This document shows, piece after piece, positions 8,061-17,146 of a DNA stretch of 64,000 nt. Position 1 is the first letter of the stretch; every line of letters begins with the position of its first letter. The notes below the pieces were generated by a model. It ran no database searches, had not been told where the DNA came from, and worked only from the letters and a program-made list of their open reading frames with translations. Location: the NCBI GenBank assembly GCA_039931615.1, contig JBDTRR010000011.1, positions 1 through 64,000 on the forward strand. The letters run 5' to 3'. This DNA is from JAHFUI01 sp039931615. GTDB taxonomy: Bacteria > Acidobacteriota > Vicinamibacteria > Vicinamibacterales > CAVVIG01. The translations under genes and the position numbers were made by a program.

Positions 8061-8787
8061 GCGGAGCGCCCTGCTTCCAGAGAGCCTGGGTCCGCTGGTA
8101 GTGCTCGGCGGTATCGATCCACCACAGCCCCTCGCTGCCAGTCATCCGGTAGCCGTACAAGCCCTCGCCTCCAGCGAGCAGGCCGGGGAACACGTCGAAG
8201 CCGAAGTCGCACGGCACGGTCGCCGGGATCTTCTCGAGCACCGCGGCTTCGAAGACGATGATGCCGGCGCTGATCCAATGACTGGACGCCTCGGACGGTT
8301 TCGGCTTCTCGACGAATCTGGTGATCCTGGTCGCGCCGTCGGTCTCGACCGAGCTGTGCGCCGAGACATCGTCGCGCCAGAAGAGGGCGATGGTGCCGAT
8401 CCCCTGGCATCGTTCGTGGTGGGCGGCCAGCGCGGGCAGGTCGCAGGTCGTCAGGTTGTCGCCGTAGATGACGAAGAAGGGAGCGCCGCGAAAAAACCCA
8501 CCACACTGCCTGAGTCCGCCGGCGGTGCCGAGCAGCTGCGGTTCGTGCGAATAGTGCATCCGCAGGCCGAAGTCGGATCCGTCACGAAAATGCTCCTGAA
8601 TCGCTCCACCCTGGTGATGAAGGTTGACCATGACGTCGGTCACACCGGCGTCGGCGAGACGCCGCACGGTATGCTCCATCAGCGGCCGTCCCCCGATCGG
8701 CAGCATCGGCTTGGGCAGGTGGCCGGCCAGGTCGCCCAGGCGGCGGCTCTGCCCGGCGGCCAGCAGCATCGCCTTGCGGATTTCCAT
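8053..8787 (-). CDS. Sugar-1-phosphate nucleotidyltransferase
   Basis: This 244-residue protein shows the nucleotidyltransferase signature LAAGQSRRLG with PKPML following, and VIYGDNLTTCD for metal binding. It most resembles the mannose-1-phosphate guanylyltransferase/HddC-like single-domain group, which activates a sugar 1-phosphate with GTP or another NTP. It follows a DegT aminotransferase by only three bases and precedes the Nudix gene with a short overlap, so these three look like one transcription unit. The sugar and nucleotide are not determined. Confidence 0.83.
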   Translation of the reverse strand: MEIRKAMLLAAGQSRRLGDLAGHLPKPMLPIGGRPLMEHTVRRLADAGVTDVMVNLHHQGGAIQEHFRDGSDFGLRMHYSHEPQLLGTAGGLRQCGGFFRGAPFFVIYGDNLTTCDLPALAAHHERCQGIGTIALFWRDDVSAHSSVETDGATRITRFVEKPKPSEASSHWISAGIIVFEAAVLEKIPATVPCDFGFDVFPGLLAGGEGLYGYRMTGSEGLWWIDTAEHYQRTQALWKQGAPLG

Positions 8788-8790
8788 CGG

Positions 8791-9969
8791 CTACGCCGGC
8801 CCCGTCAGGCGCCGCCGCACCTCGTCAGCGCGCTCGTGGAGAGCCGAGACGGCGCGGCACACCGCCGCCACTTCTTCGAGCGACATGTCCGAGGGAAACG
8901 GCAGGGCCACGGCGTTGGCGGCAACCCGATCCGTATTCGGCAGGCTGACGTCGCCGCTGATCTCGCGGTAGCAGGTCATCCGGTGCACCGGCGGATCGAG
9001 AAACATCCGCGCCGTGATGTGATCGGACTTCAGCGCCTCGACGAGTTGGCCGCGAGTCAGGCCGAATCGCTGCTGGTCGAGGACGAACGCCTCGTAGAGA
9101 CGCGTCGAGGTGGCGCCGGCGGTGATCTGCTGGACGCGCACACCGGGCACGCTGGACAGCCCCCGATCGTATTCGAGCGCGAGCCGTGCGCGGTGCGCGA
9201 CTATCGCGTCGAAGGTGTCGAGCGTGCGCAGCCCGACCAGCGCCGCAACTTCCATCATCTTCCCGTTCAGGCCGGGGAGGCCGCAATCGACCGATCCGAT
9301 CTGGCCAAATCCCCGCAGCTGGCGCGCTTGTTCGTAGAGGTCCGGATCGTTTGTCGTCAACGCGCCCCCCTCCATCGTTCCGAACACCTTGGTGGCATGG
9401 AAGCTGAAGATCTCGGCCTTGCCGAATCCGCCCAGCCGGCGGCCGCGATAGGTGCAGCCGAACCCGGAGGCCGAATCGTAGAGGAGGGTCAGGTTGCGCC
9501 GGTCCGCCAGCTGCTGGAGCGCGTCGTTGTCGCAGGGATTGCCGTAGACGGGAGCCGCCAGGATCGCGGTGGTCGCCGCGGTGATCCGGCTCTCGATCGA
9601 GGCCGGATCGATGGTGAACGTCGCCTCGTCGAGATCGGCGAACACCGGCCGGAGATTGGTCCAGATCGCCGCGTGCACGGTGCCGCTGAAGGTGTACGAC
9701 GGCACGATGATGTCGCCGGTCAGTCCGGCCGCCTTCAACATGCAGATCAGCGCGGTCTCGCCGTTGCAGAACGCCAGCGCGTACTCGACGTCCAGATACT
9801 CACGGAGTCGCCGTTCGAGCTCGATCACGAACCGTGAATTGTTGGTGACCTGGCCGCTGCGCAGGGCGGTGCGGAAGTCCGCCTCGAACTCGGACAGATC
9901 GGGCAGCACGGGGCGCACGATGTTCAGCATCGTGGCGAGGGCTGGAGAATCGCCCAGGATTCCCGGCAT
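8791..9969 (-). CDS. DegT/DnrJ/EryC1/StrS-family PLP aminotransferase
   Basis: This 392-residue protein has the fold-type I sugar aminotransferase pattern: a cofactor-binding region around FCNGETAL, an aspartate in LLYDSASGFG, and the PLP lysine at residue 194 in FSFHATKVFG. It would transfer an amino group from glutamate or glutamine to a keto nucleotide sugar. The acetyltransferase of the PglD/NeuD type immediately upstream would then acylate the amine. A later start at Met14 (MLNIVRP) is possible. A gap of 177 bases containing an inverted repeat separates it from the acetyltransferase. Confidence 0.86.
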   Translation of the reverse strand: MPGILGDSPALATMLNIVRPVLPDLSEFEADFRTALRSGQVTNNSRFVIELERRLREYLDVEYALAFCNGETALICMLKAAGLTGDIIVPSYTFSGTVHAAIWTNLRPVFADLDEATFTIDPASIESRITAATTAILAAPVYGNPCDNDALQQLADRRNLTLLYDSASGFGCTYRGRRLGGFGKAEIFSFHATKVFGTMEGGALTTNDPDLYEQARQLRGFGQIGSVDCGLPGLNGKMMEVAALVGLRTLDTFDAIVAHRARLALEYDRGLSSVPGVRVQQITAGATSTRLYEAFVLDQQRFGLTRGQLVEALKSDHITARMFLDPPVHRMTCYREISGDVSLPNTDRVAANAVALPFPSDMSLEEVAAVCRAVSALHERADEVRRRLTGPA

Positions 9970-10083
9970 GCTCAGTCTCTCCTCATCAACCCGCGAGGTT
10001 CCGCCTCAGATCCGAGAAACGCGAGGCGCTGTGGCTTCACCTCCCGAGTGGCAGCGTTATCTTGCCACGCCTCCGGCGCGGCG

Positions 10084-10143
10084 GGCGTTTTGAAGGCCGG
10101 CTGAACTTGATGCTTCGCTGAGACTTCCGGCCTTGAAAACGCC
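10084..10143. repeat. Inverted repeat, possible terminator or dispersed element
   Basis: Two 16-base arms at 10084-10099 (GGCGTTTTGAAGGCCG) and 10128-10143 (CGGCCTTGAAAACGCC) pair with one mismatch around a 28-base loop. The element lies three bases past the stop of the acetyltransferase gene (minus strand), where a terminator or processing hairpin would be expected. It shares TGAA and GGCC pieces with the other hairpins in the window but lacks the CACTACG tail. Confidence 0.65.
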
Positions 10144-10146
10144 GTT

Positions 10147-10809
10147 TCAACCATTTTCATGCCGCCGGACGAAGCGGGCCGGGACGCCGACCACGGTCGT
10201 CCCCGGCGCCACCGCCGCGAGGACGACGGCGCCGGCGCCGACGATCGCGTCGTCGCCGATCCGCGCATCGGGCAGGGTAATCACGCCGGTCCCCAGAAAG
10301 GCATAGCGTCCGATCACCGTCCGGCCGGACAGATGACAGCCGGGCGAGACGTTGGCGTAGGCTCCGATGCGGCAGTCGTGATCGACCGTCGACCCGGTGT
10401 TGAGGACGGCGCCGTCGCCGATCACCGTCCCCGGGTTGACGACCGCGCCGGCGGCGATCCAGATGCCGACGCCGAGCTGGACCGCACCCGCGACCACGGC
10501 GCGGGGATGGATGGCGTTGATTGGCGTCAGCCCGGCCCGCTGCGCCTGACCGACCACCCGCTCGCGGGCGCGATTGTCGCCAACGGCGACGGCCAGCCCG
10601 TCAACGCCCTGCGCGCGCAGGCCCGGCATCGCCTCGCCGCCGCCGATCACCGGGAGATCGCCAACCTGGCCACCCCAGAGCGTGCGGTCATCGTCGAGAA
10701 ATCCGACCACCTGGTAGAGGCCGGCCAGGGTGATGATGTCCAGCACCACGGCGGCGGAGCCATCGCGCCGGGCGCCAAAGATCACCGCCCGCTTCAGTGG
10801 GTCGCTCAA
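10147..10809 (-). CDS. PglD/NeuD-like sugar O/N-acetyltransferase (left-handed beta helix)
   Basis: This 220-residue protein has the two-domain layout of NeuD/PglD acyltransferases. The N-terminal Rossmann-like domain (AVIFGARRDG) binds the nucleotide sugar. From about residue 105 a run of hexapeptide repeats follows, with the catalytic-type His in GSTVDHDCRIGAYANVSPG. It uses acetyl-CoA. Together with a DegT aminotransferase downstream and a short PglC-like phosphoglycosyl transferase upstream, it suggests synthesis of an acetamido sugar like bacillosamine. The required 4,6-dehydratase is not obvious nearby. Confidence 0.86.
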   Translation of the reverse strand: MSDPLKRAVIFGARRDGSAAVVLDIITLAGLYQVVGFLDDDRTLWGGQVGDLPVIGGGEAMPGLRAQGVDGLAVAVGDNRARERVVGQAQRAGLTPINAIHPRAVVAGAVQLGVGIWIAAGAVVNPGTVIGDGAVLNTGSTVDHDCRIGAYANVSPGCHLSGRTVIGRYAFLGTGVITLPDARIGDDAIVGAGAVVLAAVAPGTTVVGVPARFVRRHENG

Positions 10810-10825
10810 GGGTGGTTGGCGGACA

Positions 10826-11842
10826 TCACGCCACCGGCATCGTCCTGCCGCCGGTGAAGAAGACCTGGTCGGGAACGGTCTCCAGGAGGTGCTTGATGTG
10901 GCGGATGTTGTAGCTGCGGCGGTCGGTCTCGTCGATCAGGGAGCGATCGAACGCGTCCTTGATCTCGTCAATCGACGCCTCGATCGGACGGGTGGCGCGA
11001 TAGCCGAGCACGCGCCGCGCCTTGTCGGTGCTGACATGGTACGAGCGCGGATCGGTGAACGACGCGAACTCGAGCCGGCACGGAATCCTCGCCTGGACCA
11101 TGCGCGCGACGTCCAGCACCGGGTAGTTGTTGCTGCTGATGTTGAAGGCCTGCCGATCGATCTTCTGCCGATCGGCGTCGAGCAGCAGCTCATAGAGGTC
11201 GAGCAGATCCTCGATATGAATCAGCGGCCGCAGCTGGGTGCCGCCTTCGATCGTGATGACGCCCTTCTTCATGGCGACCATCACGAAGATACTGATGATC
11301 AGATCGAGGCGCATCCGCGGCGAAACGCCGCAGACGGTGGAGTTACGGACCGCCACGGTGGTGAACCGATCCGATCCGGCATCGAACAGGACCTGTTCGA
11401 TCTCGGCCTTGTACTGCGAGTAGAGCGTGATCGGCGCCAGGTCCATCTGTTCGGTGATGTCCGGCTCGTCGCGGACGCCATAGACACTGGCGGAACTGGC
11501 ATAGATGAAACGGCGCACGCCGGCGGCCTTGGCCCGGTGGATGACGTCGGCGCAGGCATCGTAGTTGATCGCCCGGGTCAGGCCGGCATCGAGATCCGAG
11601 GTGGGATCGTTCGACAGGCAGGCGAGTTGAATCACCGACTCGACGCCGTCCACCGCCCGGTCCACCAGTTCGCCGTCCCGCATGTCGCCGCGAATCTTGA
11701 TCAGACGGTCGTGCGGACCCAGAAAATCACCGAACCAGAAAGTATCCAGGACCCGGACCTCGTGGCCCATGGACAGCAGCCGCCTGGCCAGGACCGTGCC
11801 GACGAAGCCGCCGCCGCCGCAGATCAACACTCGTTGTGGCAT
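10826..11842 (-). CDS. NAD-dependent epimerase/dehydratase
   Basis: This 338-residue extended SDR starts with a glycine-rich NAD loop (ICGGGGFVGTVLARRLL), has YASSASVYG in the catalytic Ser region, and LYSQYK with the Tyr and Lys of the active site. The Tyr-x-x-x-Lys is present, so the enzyme should be active on a nucleotide sugar. It sits between the PglD-like acetyltransferase and a sugar-phosphate transferase. Whether it is a 4-epimerase, reductase or dehydratase cannot be decided from the sequence. Confidence 0.84.
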   Translation of the reverse strand: MPQRVLICGGGGFVGTVLARRLLSMGHEVRVLDTFWFGDFLGPHDRLIKIRGDMRDGELVDRAVDGVESVIQLACLSNDPTSDLDAGLTRAINYDACADVIHRAKAAGVRRFIYASSASVYGVRDEPDITEQMDLAPITLYSQYKAEIEQVLFDAGSDRFTTVAVRNSTVCGVSPRMRLDLIISIFVMVAMKKGVITIEGGTQLRPLIHIEDLLDLYELLLDADRQKIDRQAFNISSNNYPVLDVARMVQARIPCRLEFASFTDPRSYHVSTDKARRVLGYRATRPIEASIDEIKDAFDRSLIDETDRRSYNIRHIKHLLETVPDQVFFTGGRTMPVA

Positions 11843-11844
11843 AT

Positions 11845-12603
11845 CTACATCCGTACTGTTTTATCAGCCGGCTCGAACGCCGACCCGGCGCGCTGCTGAC
11901 GGCCCGAACCGGGCCACCGCACACGATACCGTCGATCGGCAATCCGCGCCGGCGGGCGATCCTGCCGCCGCTCACCGAACAGGATGGTCGGCACGGTGGC
12001 GGACAGGATTCGAACATCGAGCCAGAGCGACCAGTGGGCGAGATACCAGACGTCCATGTCCATCCGGTCCTCCCAGCTCCACTGGATATTACCGTTGATC
12101 TGCACCCATCCCGTCAGACCGGGCCTGACCAGCAGACGCTGGCGGTGGAATTCGCTGGCCATCTGATAGCGCACCGGATCCATCGGCCGGGGGCCGACGA
12201 CGCTCATGTCGCCGCGGCAGACATTCCAGAGCTGCGGCAGCTCATCGAGCTTGAAGCGGCGCAGCACCCGGCCGGCGCGCGTCACCAGCGGCGAGCCCGG
12301 CCGCACCTCCGGGCGATCGGCATAATCGATCGCGTGCGGGAACATCGTCCTGAACTTGAGAAACGTGAAGCGGCAACCGTCGCGCCCCATGACCGTGTCG
12401 TTGAAAAACAACGGCAGCCCGGGCGTCTCGAGCTTGATCGCCGCCGCGATCACGGCGAACAGCGGCGCCAGGAGCACGAGCGCGATCGCAGCGACCAGCA
12501 CGTCGAACAGGCGCTTGACCGCGAGCCGCAGCCGCACCGATCCCGGCACCTGGACGCGGGTGACCCCGGGTGTCGATTCTGCGGAAGCCGATGGAGCACG
12601 CAC
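11845..12603 (-). CDS. Undecaprenyl-phosphate sugar phosphotransferase (short, PglC-like)
   Basis: This 252-residue protein has one N-terminal membrane segment (about residues 32-56) followed by a catalytic domain of the bacterial sugar transferase family. Visible motifs are KFRTM, LRRFKLDELPQLWNV and DMSVVGPRP. Such proteins transfer a sugar 1-phosphate from a nucleotide sugar to undecaprenyl phosphate, starting lipid-linked oligosaccharide synthesis. It is the second initiating transferase of the locus; the other, at 32.4-34.0 kb, is the long polytopic type. The Arg-rich C-terminus after about residue 215 is unlike the family core. Confidence 0.88.
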   Translation of the reverse strand: MRAPSASAESTPGVTRVQVPGSVRLRLAVKRLFDVLVAAIALVLLAPLFAVIAAAIKLETPGLPLFFNDTVMGRDGCRFTFLKFRTMFPHAIDYADRPEVRPGSPLVTRAGRVLRRFKLDELPQLWNVCRGDMSVVGPRPMDPVRYQMASEFHRQRLLVRPGLTGWVQINGNIQWSWEDRMDMDVWYLAHWSLWLDVRILSATVPTILFGERRQDRPPARIADRRYRVRWPGSGRQQRAGSAFEPADKTVRM

Positions 12604-12630
12604 GATCTTCTGAGGTCTGTGTATCTTACG

Positions 12631-13824
12631 TCAGGGTGCGAGCACTCGATAGGTTCCGGCAATCTTCGCGAACGCCATCCGCTCGTCGAAGCAGTTCTGC
12701 ACCCTGGCCCGGCCGCTCGCCCCGAATCTGGCCCGTGCCTCGTCGTGGTCGAGCAGCCACGTCACCGCATCGACGTAGGCGCCCCGGTCGCCGGGCGCCA
12801 CCAGCAAGCCGGTGTCGTGGTCCAGGATGATGTCGTTGACCGGCGAGATGTCCGGCCCGACCACCGGCGTCTCGGTGGCCATCGCCTCGGCGAACACCAT
12901 GCCGAACCCTTCCCGTTCCGTCGGCAGGACGAAGACGTCCAGGGCGCGAAAGAACTTGACGACGTCGGCGGAGTCCGGCAGGTAGGACAGGAACTGCAGT
13001 CGATCGGACAGCCGATGGCGCAGCACCAGCTGATCGAGCCTGCTTCGCTCCGGCCCGTCGCCCAGAATCAGGAATCGCACGTCGGGACGGGCCGCGGCGA
13101 CCTCGGCGCAGACAGCCAGGAACAGATCGATCCGCTTGTGCGGCACCAGCCGCGCGGCCGTGCCGACGAGCGCGACGTCCGCAGGCAGGCCGAGGTCGCG
13201 CCGCGCCGCTGCCCGCGGCACCAGAGACGCGAACCGCCCGACGTCGAGGCCGAGGCCGGGATTGGAGATGCCGTGGCGGGGCGCCCGTCCGAGTCCGAGT
13301 GCCTGCTGGTAGCCCAGCCGCGAGATGCAGAAGATGTGATCGGACGCGGATGTCGCGATCAGCTCGAGCGGCCGATACAGCCACGCGGTCGACGGCGTGT
13401 CCAGGTGCGGAAAGCTGAAGGCGGTGTGGACGACGACCGGCACGCGGGCGGCGCGGGCGACCAGGCGGCCGATGAATCCCGCCTTGGCGGTGAAGGTATG
13501 GACGATGTCGAACGGCGTCGCGCGCAGCACCCGCCACAGGTGCCAGGCCGACCGCAGGTCGTGGTGCGGCAGCAGGCGATTGGAAAACGGAATCGAAACA
13601 GTCTGGAATCCGCCGGCCCGCAAGTCGGGCAGCGTCGACGGACCGATCAGCGGTTCGTCCGAGGCGCCGAGCACGACGTCGTAGCCCTGCTCCTCGAGAT
13701 AGCGCGCCAACGGGGCGACAAACGACGACAGCGCCTGGGAATAGGTGGTGAGGAGCAGGATGCGGCGCCGCCGGCTCGCGCTTTGACCGGGCCCAGGGGG
13801 GCTGGTCCCAAGGGGGCTAGTCAC
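12631..13824 (-). CDS. Glycosyltransferase family 4 (GT-B)
   Basis: This protein of about 397 residues has the GT-B fold pattern, with RRILLLTTYSQ at the start and the C-terminal GT4 motif EREGFGMVFAEAMA that contains the conserved Glu-x7-Glu. It would move a sugar from a nucleotide donor to the growing lipid-linked glycan on the cytosolic face. I use GTG 13824, which overlaps the upstream methyltransferase stop by 8 bases. An upstream start at 13839 is possible. A short direct duplication of GGGGGCT-type sequence lies at this junction. Confidence 0.86.
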   Translation of the reverse strand: MTSPLGTSPPGPGQSASRRRRILLLTTYSQALSSFVAPLARYLEEQGYDVVLGASDEPLIGPSTLPDLRAGGFQTVSIPFSNRLLPHHDLRSAWHLWRVLRATPFDIVHTFTAKAGFIGRLVARAARVPVVVHTAFSFPHLDTPSTAWLYRPLELIATSASDHIFCISRLGYQQALGLGRAPRHGISNPGLGLDVGRFASLVPRAAARRDLGLPADVALVGTAARLVPHKRIDLFLAVCAEVAAARPDVRFLILGDGPERSRLDQLVLRHRLSDRLQFLSYLPDSADVVKFFRALDVFVLPTEREGFGMVFAEAMATETPVVGPDISPVNDIILDHDTGLLVAPGDRGAYVDAVTWLLDHDEARARFGASGRARVQNCFDERMAFAKIAGTYRVLAP

Positions 13825-14599
13825 GCCGCCTGGGGGCAAACGTCGCGCCGATACAGAGATTGCAGAATTCGAGGTTGAGCAGAATCGGAAAATGCGTCAT
13901 GTGGCGGCGATCGAAATACCCCCCGATCTCTTCGAGGATTTCCGACGGCCGGTTGAGATGCTCCCGGCTGATGAACCAGCGATAGGACTGCCGGTAGCGC
14001 TTTTCGAAGATTCTCTGCGCCGACAATCGCCTGGCCAGCGTATAGGCGACGCTGCCTTCGCAGGGAATGACGATCGAGAGCATGCCCCGCGCCTTGTCGC
14101 ACAGCCGATGCATCTCCCGGACCGCCGCCGGAAGATCCGGCAGATGCTCGAGCACGTGAATCGCGAGAATCCGATCGAAATGGCCGTCGCCAAAATCGAG
14201 CCGCTGCTGACAGTCGCCGACCACCGCCGTCACCTTCGGGAACCGCCGGCGGATTTCCGCGACCATGTTCGCCCGGATATCCACCGCGACATAGCCCTGC
14301 TCCTGCTCGGCACTCAACTGCTCGTATTCGAGGTGCTCGCCAATCCCGGCGCCGATCTCCAGGGTCCTGACGAATTGCCGGCTCGAGTTGCGCACCGGAT
14401 AGCGATGGTTGAACTCATCGACCACGCCGTAGCGGCGCGGCAGCACCTCATGCCAATACTTGACGAAATCGTCGCTGATCCGCTGCTGCTCCGGGCTCAA
14501 TGGCGGCAGCTGTTTGGGCCACTTGGCCGCGACAGCCGGCTGGATGGTGTCTTGTAACATGGATTTATCAGAAGAATGCGGGCCGGCCTGCTCCCTCAA
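13817..14599 (-). CDS. Class I SAM-dependent methyltransferase
   Basis: This 260-residue protein has SAM-binding motif I as LEIGAGIGEHLEYE, an acidic residue after AVDIRANM, and the post-motif HVLEHLPDLPAAVREM typical of Methyltransf_11/25 enzymes. It probably methylates a sugar of the glycan or a lipid-linked intermediate. A TTG at 14599 overlaps the preceding stop as TTGA, the same coupling seen elsewhere in the locus. An internal ATG at 14560 is an alternative start. Confidence 0.82.
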   Translation of the reverse strand: MREQAGPHSSDKSMLQDTIQPAVAAKWPKQLPPLSPEQQRISDDFVKYWHEVLPRRYGVVDEFNHRYPVRNSSRQFVRTLEIGAGIGEHLEYEQLSAEQEQGYVAVDIRANMVAEIRRRFPKVTAVVGDCQQRLDFGDGHFDRILAIHVLEHLPDLPAAVREMHRLCDKARGMLSIVIPCEGSVAYTLARRLSAQRIFEKRYRQSYRWFISREHLNRPSEILEEIGGYFDRRHMTHFPILLNLEFCNLCIGATFAPRRRD

Positions 14600-15510
14600 C
14601 TTCGCTCAATCGACGCGGCCATTTTCGCAGGGCGCTGACACACCATCACGCACCGGATGCCGAACGGAAATGACATCCACCGGCCGAGCCGACCCTCCCA
14701 CTCGAACACCTGGCGCAGCAGCCAACTCCCGCCGGTCTGCGTGATGTTGGCGGCGACGATCCGCTCCCTGGCCGCCGGCTGGGCGTCCGAGCGCCTCTGG
14801 TTCCAGCGTTTCACCAGCGCGAACCCCGGGTAGAGAAAGCAGCCGAGATGCGACTGTTCGACCACCGCCAGCCCGGCGGCGGCCGCCAGCGCGGCGAGCG
14901 ACGCGCCGGAGTATCGTCGATAGTGCTGCAGGTGCTCGTCGTAGAGGTCGTACAGATGCGGTCCGGCCGGCACTTCGATGACCGCGACGCCGCCCGGCTT
15001 GAGGATGCGGGCGACCTGACGCACCGCCTCGCCATCGTTCTCGATATGCTCCAGCACGTTGAGCAGGATCACGGCATCGAGGCTGGCATCGGGCAACGGG
15101 CAGCGCACCGCGTCGAACCGCAACAGCGGAACGTCCCTGACCCGTGCCGCCAGGCGCTCGAGCGGCTCCTGCAGGAAATCCGATCCGATGACCGTCGCCG
15201 CAGGGAACCGGGCCCGGAGATCATCCAGGAAGAAGCCGCTGGAGCAGCCCATTTCAAGCAGCACGGGAGCCGCCTGTGTGACGTGACGTTGAACCGCCGC
15301 CAGCGCCCAGTTGCGGGACAGGCGGTCGATCGGATGACCGGTCCCCGCCAGTTCCTCGTGCATCTGTGTCAGGCTGTCCGACCAGCCGGAGGGCCCGGAG
15401 TTATACCCGAGCACCGGCATTTCCAGGCCGCCGACGCGGAAAGCGCTGCCGGTCCACTCGGGTCTGCTGCCGTTTTCAATCGGCGGCCAGGGATACTCAC
15501 ACCCGCTCAT
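14596..15510 (-). CDS. Class I SAM-dependent methyltransferase
   Basis: From ATG 15510 this protein has 304 residues. A GAGG Shine-Dalgarno lies about seven bases upstream, which is why I reject the longer frame reaching 15657. SAM motif I is LLEMGCSSGFFLDDL, followed by VIGSDFLQEPL and LNVLEHIENDGEAVRQVARILKPGG. The C-terminal HLYDLYDEHLQHYRRYS pattern is common in sugar O-methyltransferases of glycan loci. It overlaps the next methyltransferase through TTGA. Confidence 0.83.
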   Translation of the reverse strand: MSGCEYPWPPIENGSRPEWTGSAFRVGGLEMPVLGYNSGPSGWSDSLTQMHEELAGTGHPIDRLSRNWALAAVQRHVTQAAPVLLEMGCSSGFFLDDLRARFPAATVIGSDFLQEPLERLAARVRDVPLLRFDAVRCPLPDASLDAVILLNVLEHIENDGEAVRQVARILKPGGVAVIEVPAGPHLYDLYDEHLQHYRRYSGASLAALAAAAGLAVVEQSHLGCFLYPGFALVKRWNQRRSDAQPAARERIVAANITQTGGSWLLRQVFEWEGRLGRWMSFPFGIRCVMVCQRPAKMAASIERS

Positions 15511-15547
15511 GCTGTCCTCGAGAGTGGGGGAAGAAAGGCGGGACGAG

Positions 15548-17146
15548 TCACGGCGCCGCAAACCGCCACACCATGAGCCGGTAGCTGACGCTCTTGTCGG
15601 CCAGCGAGTCGATCGAGGCGCGGGCGAGGGCATCCCTGGGAAAGAGACTGGCTTCAAGATGTGGTGTCAGGCCGCGTGCGTTCAATAGACGCCTGACCTC
15701 GACCGCCTCCCCGACAGTCGGGGGGCGGTCAATCAGCCAGACGGCTTTTCCGCTGAACTGCTCCAGCCGTCGTCGGAACGACGCGAGCCCGGGTGAGTCG
15801 GTCGTTCCCGCCCGGTCGCCAATGACACTGAACGTCTCGCCTGACCAATAGGGATCGAACAGCGAGCCGTCGACCATGGTGTTCCGTACGCCCGGCGTGA
15901 CGATCAGGTCGTCCGGCGCGGCTCTACCCTCGAGCACGCCGGCGACCTGCCGCCAGTTGACGTCCGGATACATGCCGTCCCGATATGAATAGTAGGCATG
16001 GATGCCCAGCGCCTGCGTCGCCACGATCCCGAGGGCGACGGCCAACCGGATGGCGGCCGGCGGCGCCATGGACAGCGTCTCCCAGATCCACACCGACACC
16101 AGCGGGCTCACCCACAGGACCGCGACGATCGCATGGCGAAACTCGAGCCGGAACACCATCGTCATCACCAGCGCGGCAAGCAGACTGCCGGTCACGGCGG
16201 TCGCGAGCCAGATCCGGGCACCGGCGTCTGCCGTCGCCTTCGATCGGAGACCGATGATCGCCAGCAGCAGGACCACCGCGGGGATCGAAAACCACCAGTC
16301 CCATGGGAAGAAGTTTTCGGAGAACCAGACGCCGTAGGGAATATATAGCGCCGCCAGAACGGCGGAGGCCGCCAGCCTCGCCATGCCGGGTCGACTGCCG
16401 ACGCTGATCTGCTGCGCCAGGATGCCATAAACGTTCCAGATGACCAGAGGAGTCATCAAGGCGAGAACGGCGCACCTGGCGAGAACGAGATGCCGCCAGG
16501 CCAGCGTGTCCTGTTTGTCCCTCCGCCACTCCATCAGCATCGCGATCGTGATGCCCAGGAAGAGCGAGGCCCACGCCAGATAGTGAAAATATCCGCACAG
16601 CAGTTCGAAACCGCCAGCCAGGAGCAGCCAGCGTGCCCCTCTGGTCCGGCGCCACTCGGCGTAGCTCAGCACCGCCATGGCACCGAAGCACGCTGGCCAG
16701 GAGTAGTAGCGCGCCATACGAGAGTAGTAGAGCAGCGTCGGCGAGGCGACGACCGAACATCCGGCCGCGACGGCCCAGGCCGCACCAACTCCGCGGCGCC
16801 TGAGGTACCACCAGACGCCGAAACCAGAGAGGATGGTCGGCAGGATGTTCATCGCTCGCAGGGTCGGGAGCGAATCGCCGAACATCACCGACCAGAATCG
16901 AAGCAGCAGGTAGTGGGTCGGCGGGTTGACGTCCCAGGTATGGGCCCACTCCAGAATCTGCTGCCAGCCGTGCAGCGTGACCAGGCGATAGGTGGCGTAC
17001 TCGTCCACCGTCACACCTCGCAGTTCGAGGTGCGGAACCAGCACGGCGACCGCGCACGCCACGATGACGGTCATCGAGAGCAGACTCTGGACGGCATGGC
17101 CAGGTCTGACACCGCCGATGGTGCGGCCGGTTACCGCGGTCGACAT
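15548..17146 (-). CDS. Polytopic membrane glycosyltransferase (GT39/ArnT-like)
   Basis: This 532-residue protein begins with a membrane helix and then a periplasmic-type loop containing VTVDEYATYRL, in which the acidic residue pair matches the catalytic Asp/Glu of GT-C enzymes that use polyprenyl-phosphate sugars. About ten further hydrophobic helices follow, then a soluble C-terminal domain from about residue 410. It may add side-branch sugars or glycosylate lipid or protein at the periplasmic face. It overlaps the preceding TPR gene by 16 bases. Confidence 0.78.
   Translation of the reverse strand: MSTAVTGRTIGGVRPGHAVQSLLSMTVIVACAVAVLVPHLELRGVTVDEYATYRLVTLHGWQQILEWAHTWDVNPPTHYLLLRFWSVMFGDSLPTLRAMNILPTILSGFGVWWYLRRRGVGAAWAVAAGCSVVASPTLLYYSRMARYYSWPACFGAMAVLSYAEWRRTRGARWLLLAGGFELLCGYFHYLAWASLFLGITIAMLMEWRRDKQDTLAWRHLVLARCAVLALMTPLVIWNVYGILAQQISVGSRPGMARLAASAVLAALYIPYGVWFSENFFPWDWWFSIPAVVLLLAIIGLRSKATADAGARIWLATAVTGSLLAALVMTMVFRLEFRHAIVAVLWVSPLVSVWIWETLSMAPPAAIRLAVALGIVATQALGIHAYYSYRDGMYPDVNWRQVAGVLEGRAAPDDLIVTPGVRNTMVDGSLFDPYWSGETFSVIGDRAGTTDSPGLASFRRRLEQFSGKAVWLIDRPPTVGEAVEVRRLLNARGLTPHLEASLFPRDALARASIDSLADKSVSYRLMVWRFAAP

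Noticed and set aside
8101..9837. Plus-strand open frame of 578 codons
   Set aside because: Antisense to the nucleotidyltransferase and DegT aminotransferase, with no recognisable protein features.
11836..13878. Long plus-strand open frame of 680 codons
   Set aside because: It is antisense to the sugar transferase and GT4 genes, whose motifs are clear; the frame has Arg/Pro/Gln-rich shadow composition without any domain. High GC makes such long antisense frames common.
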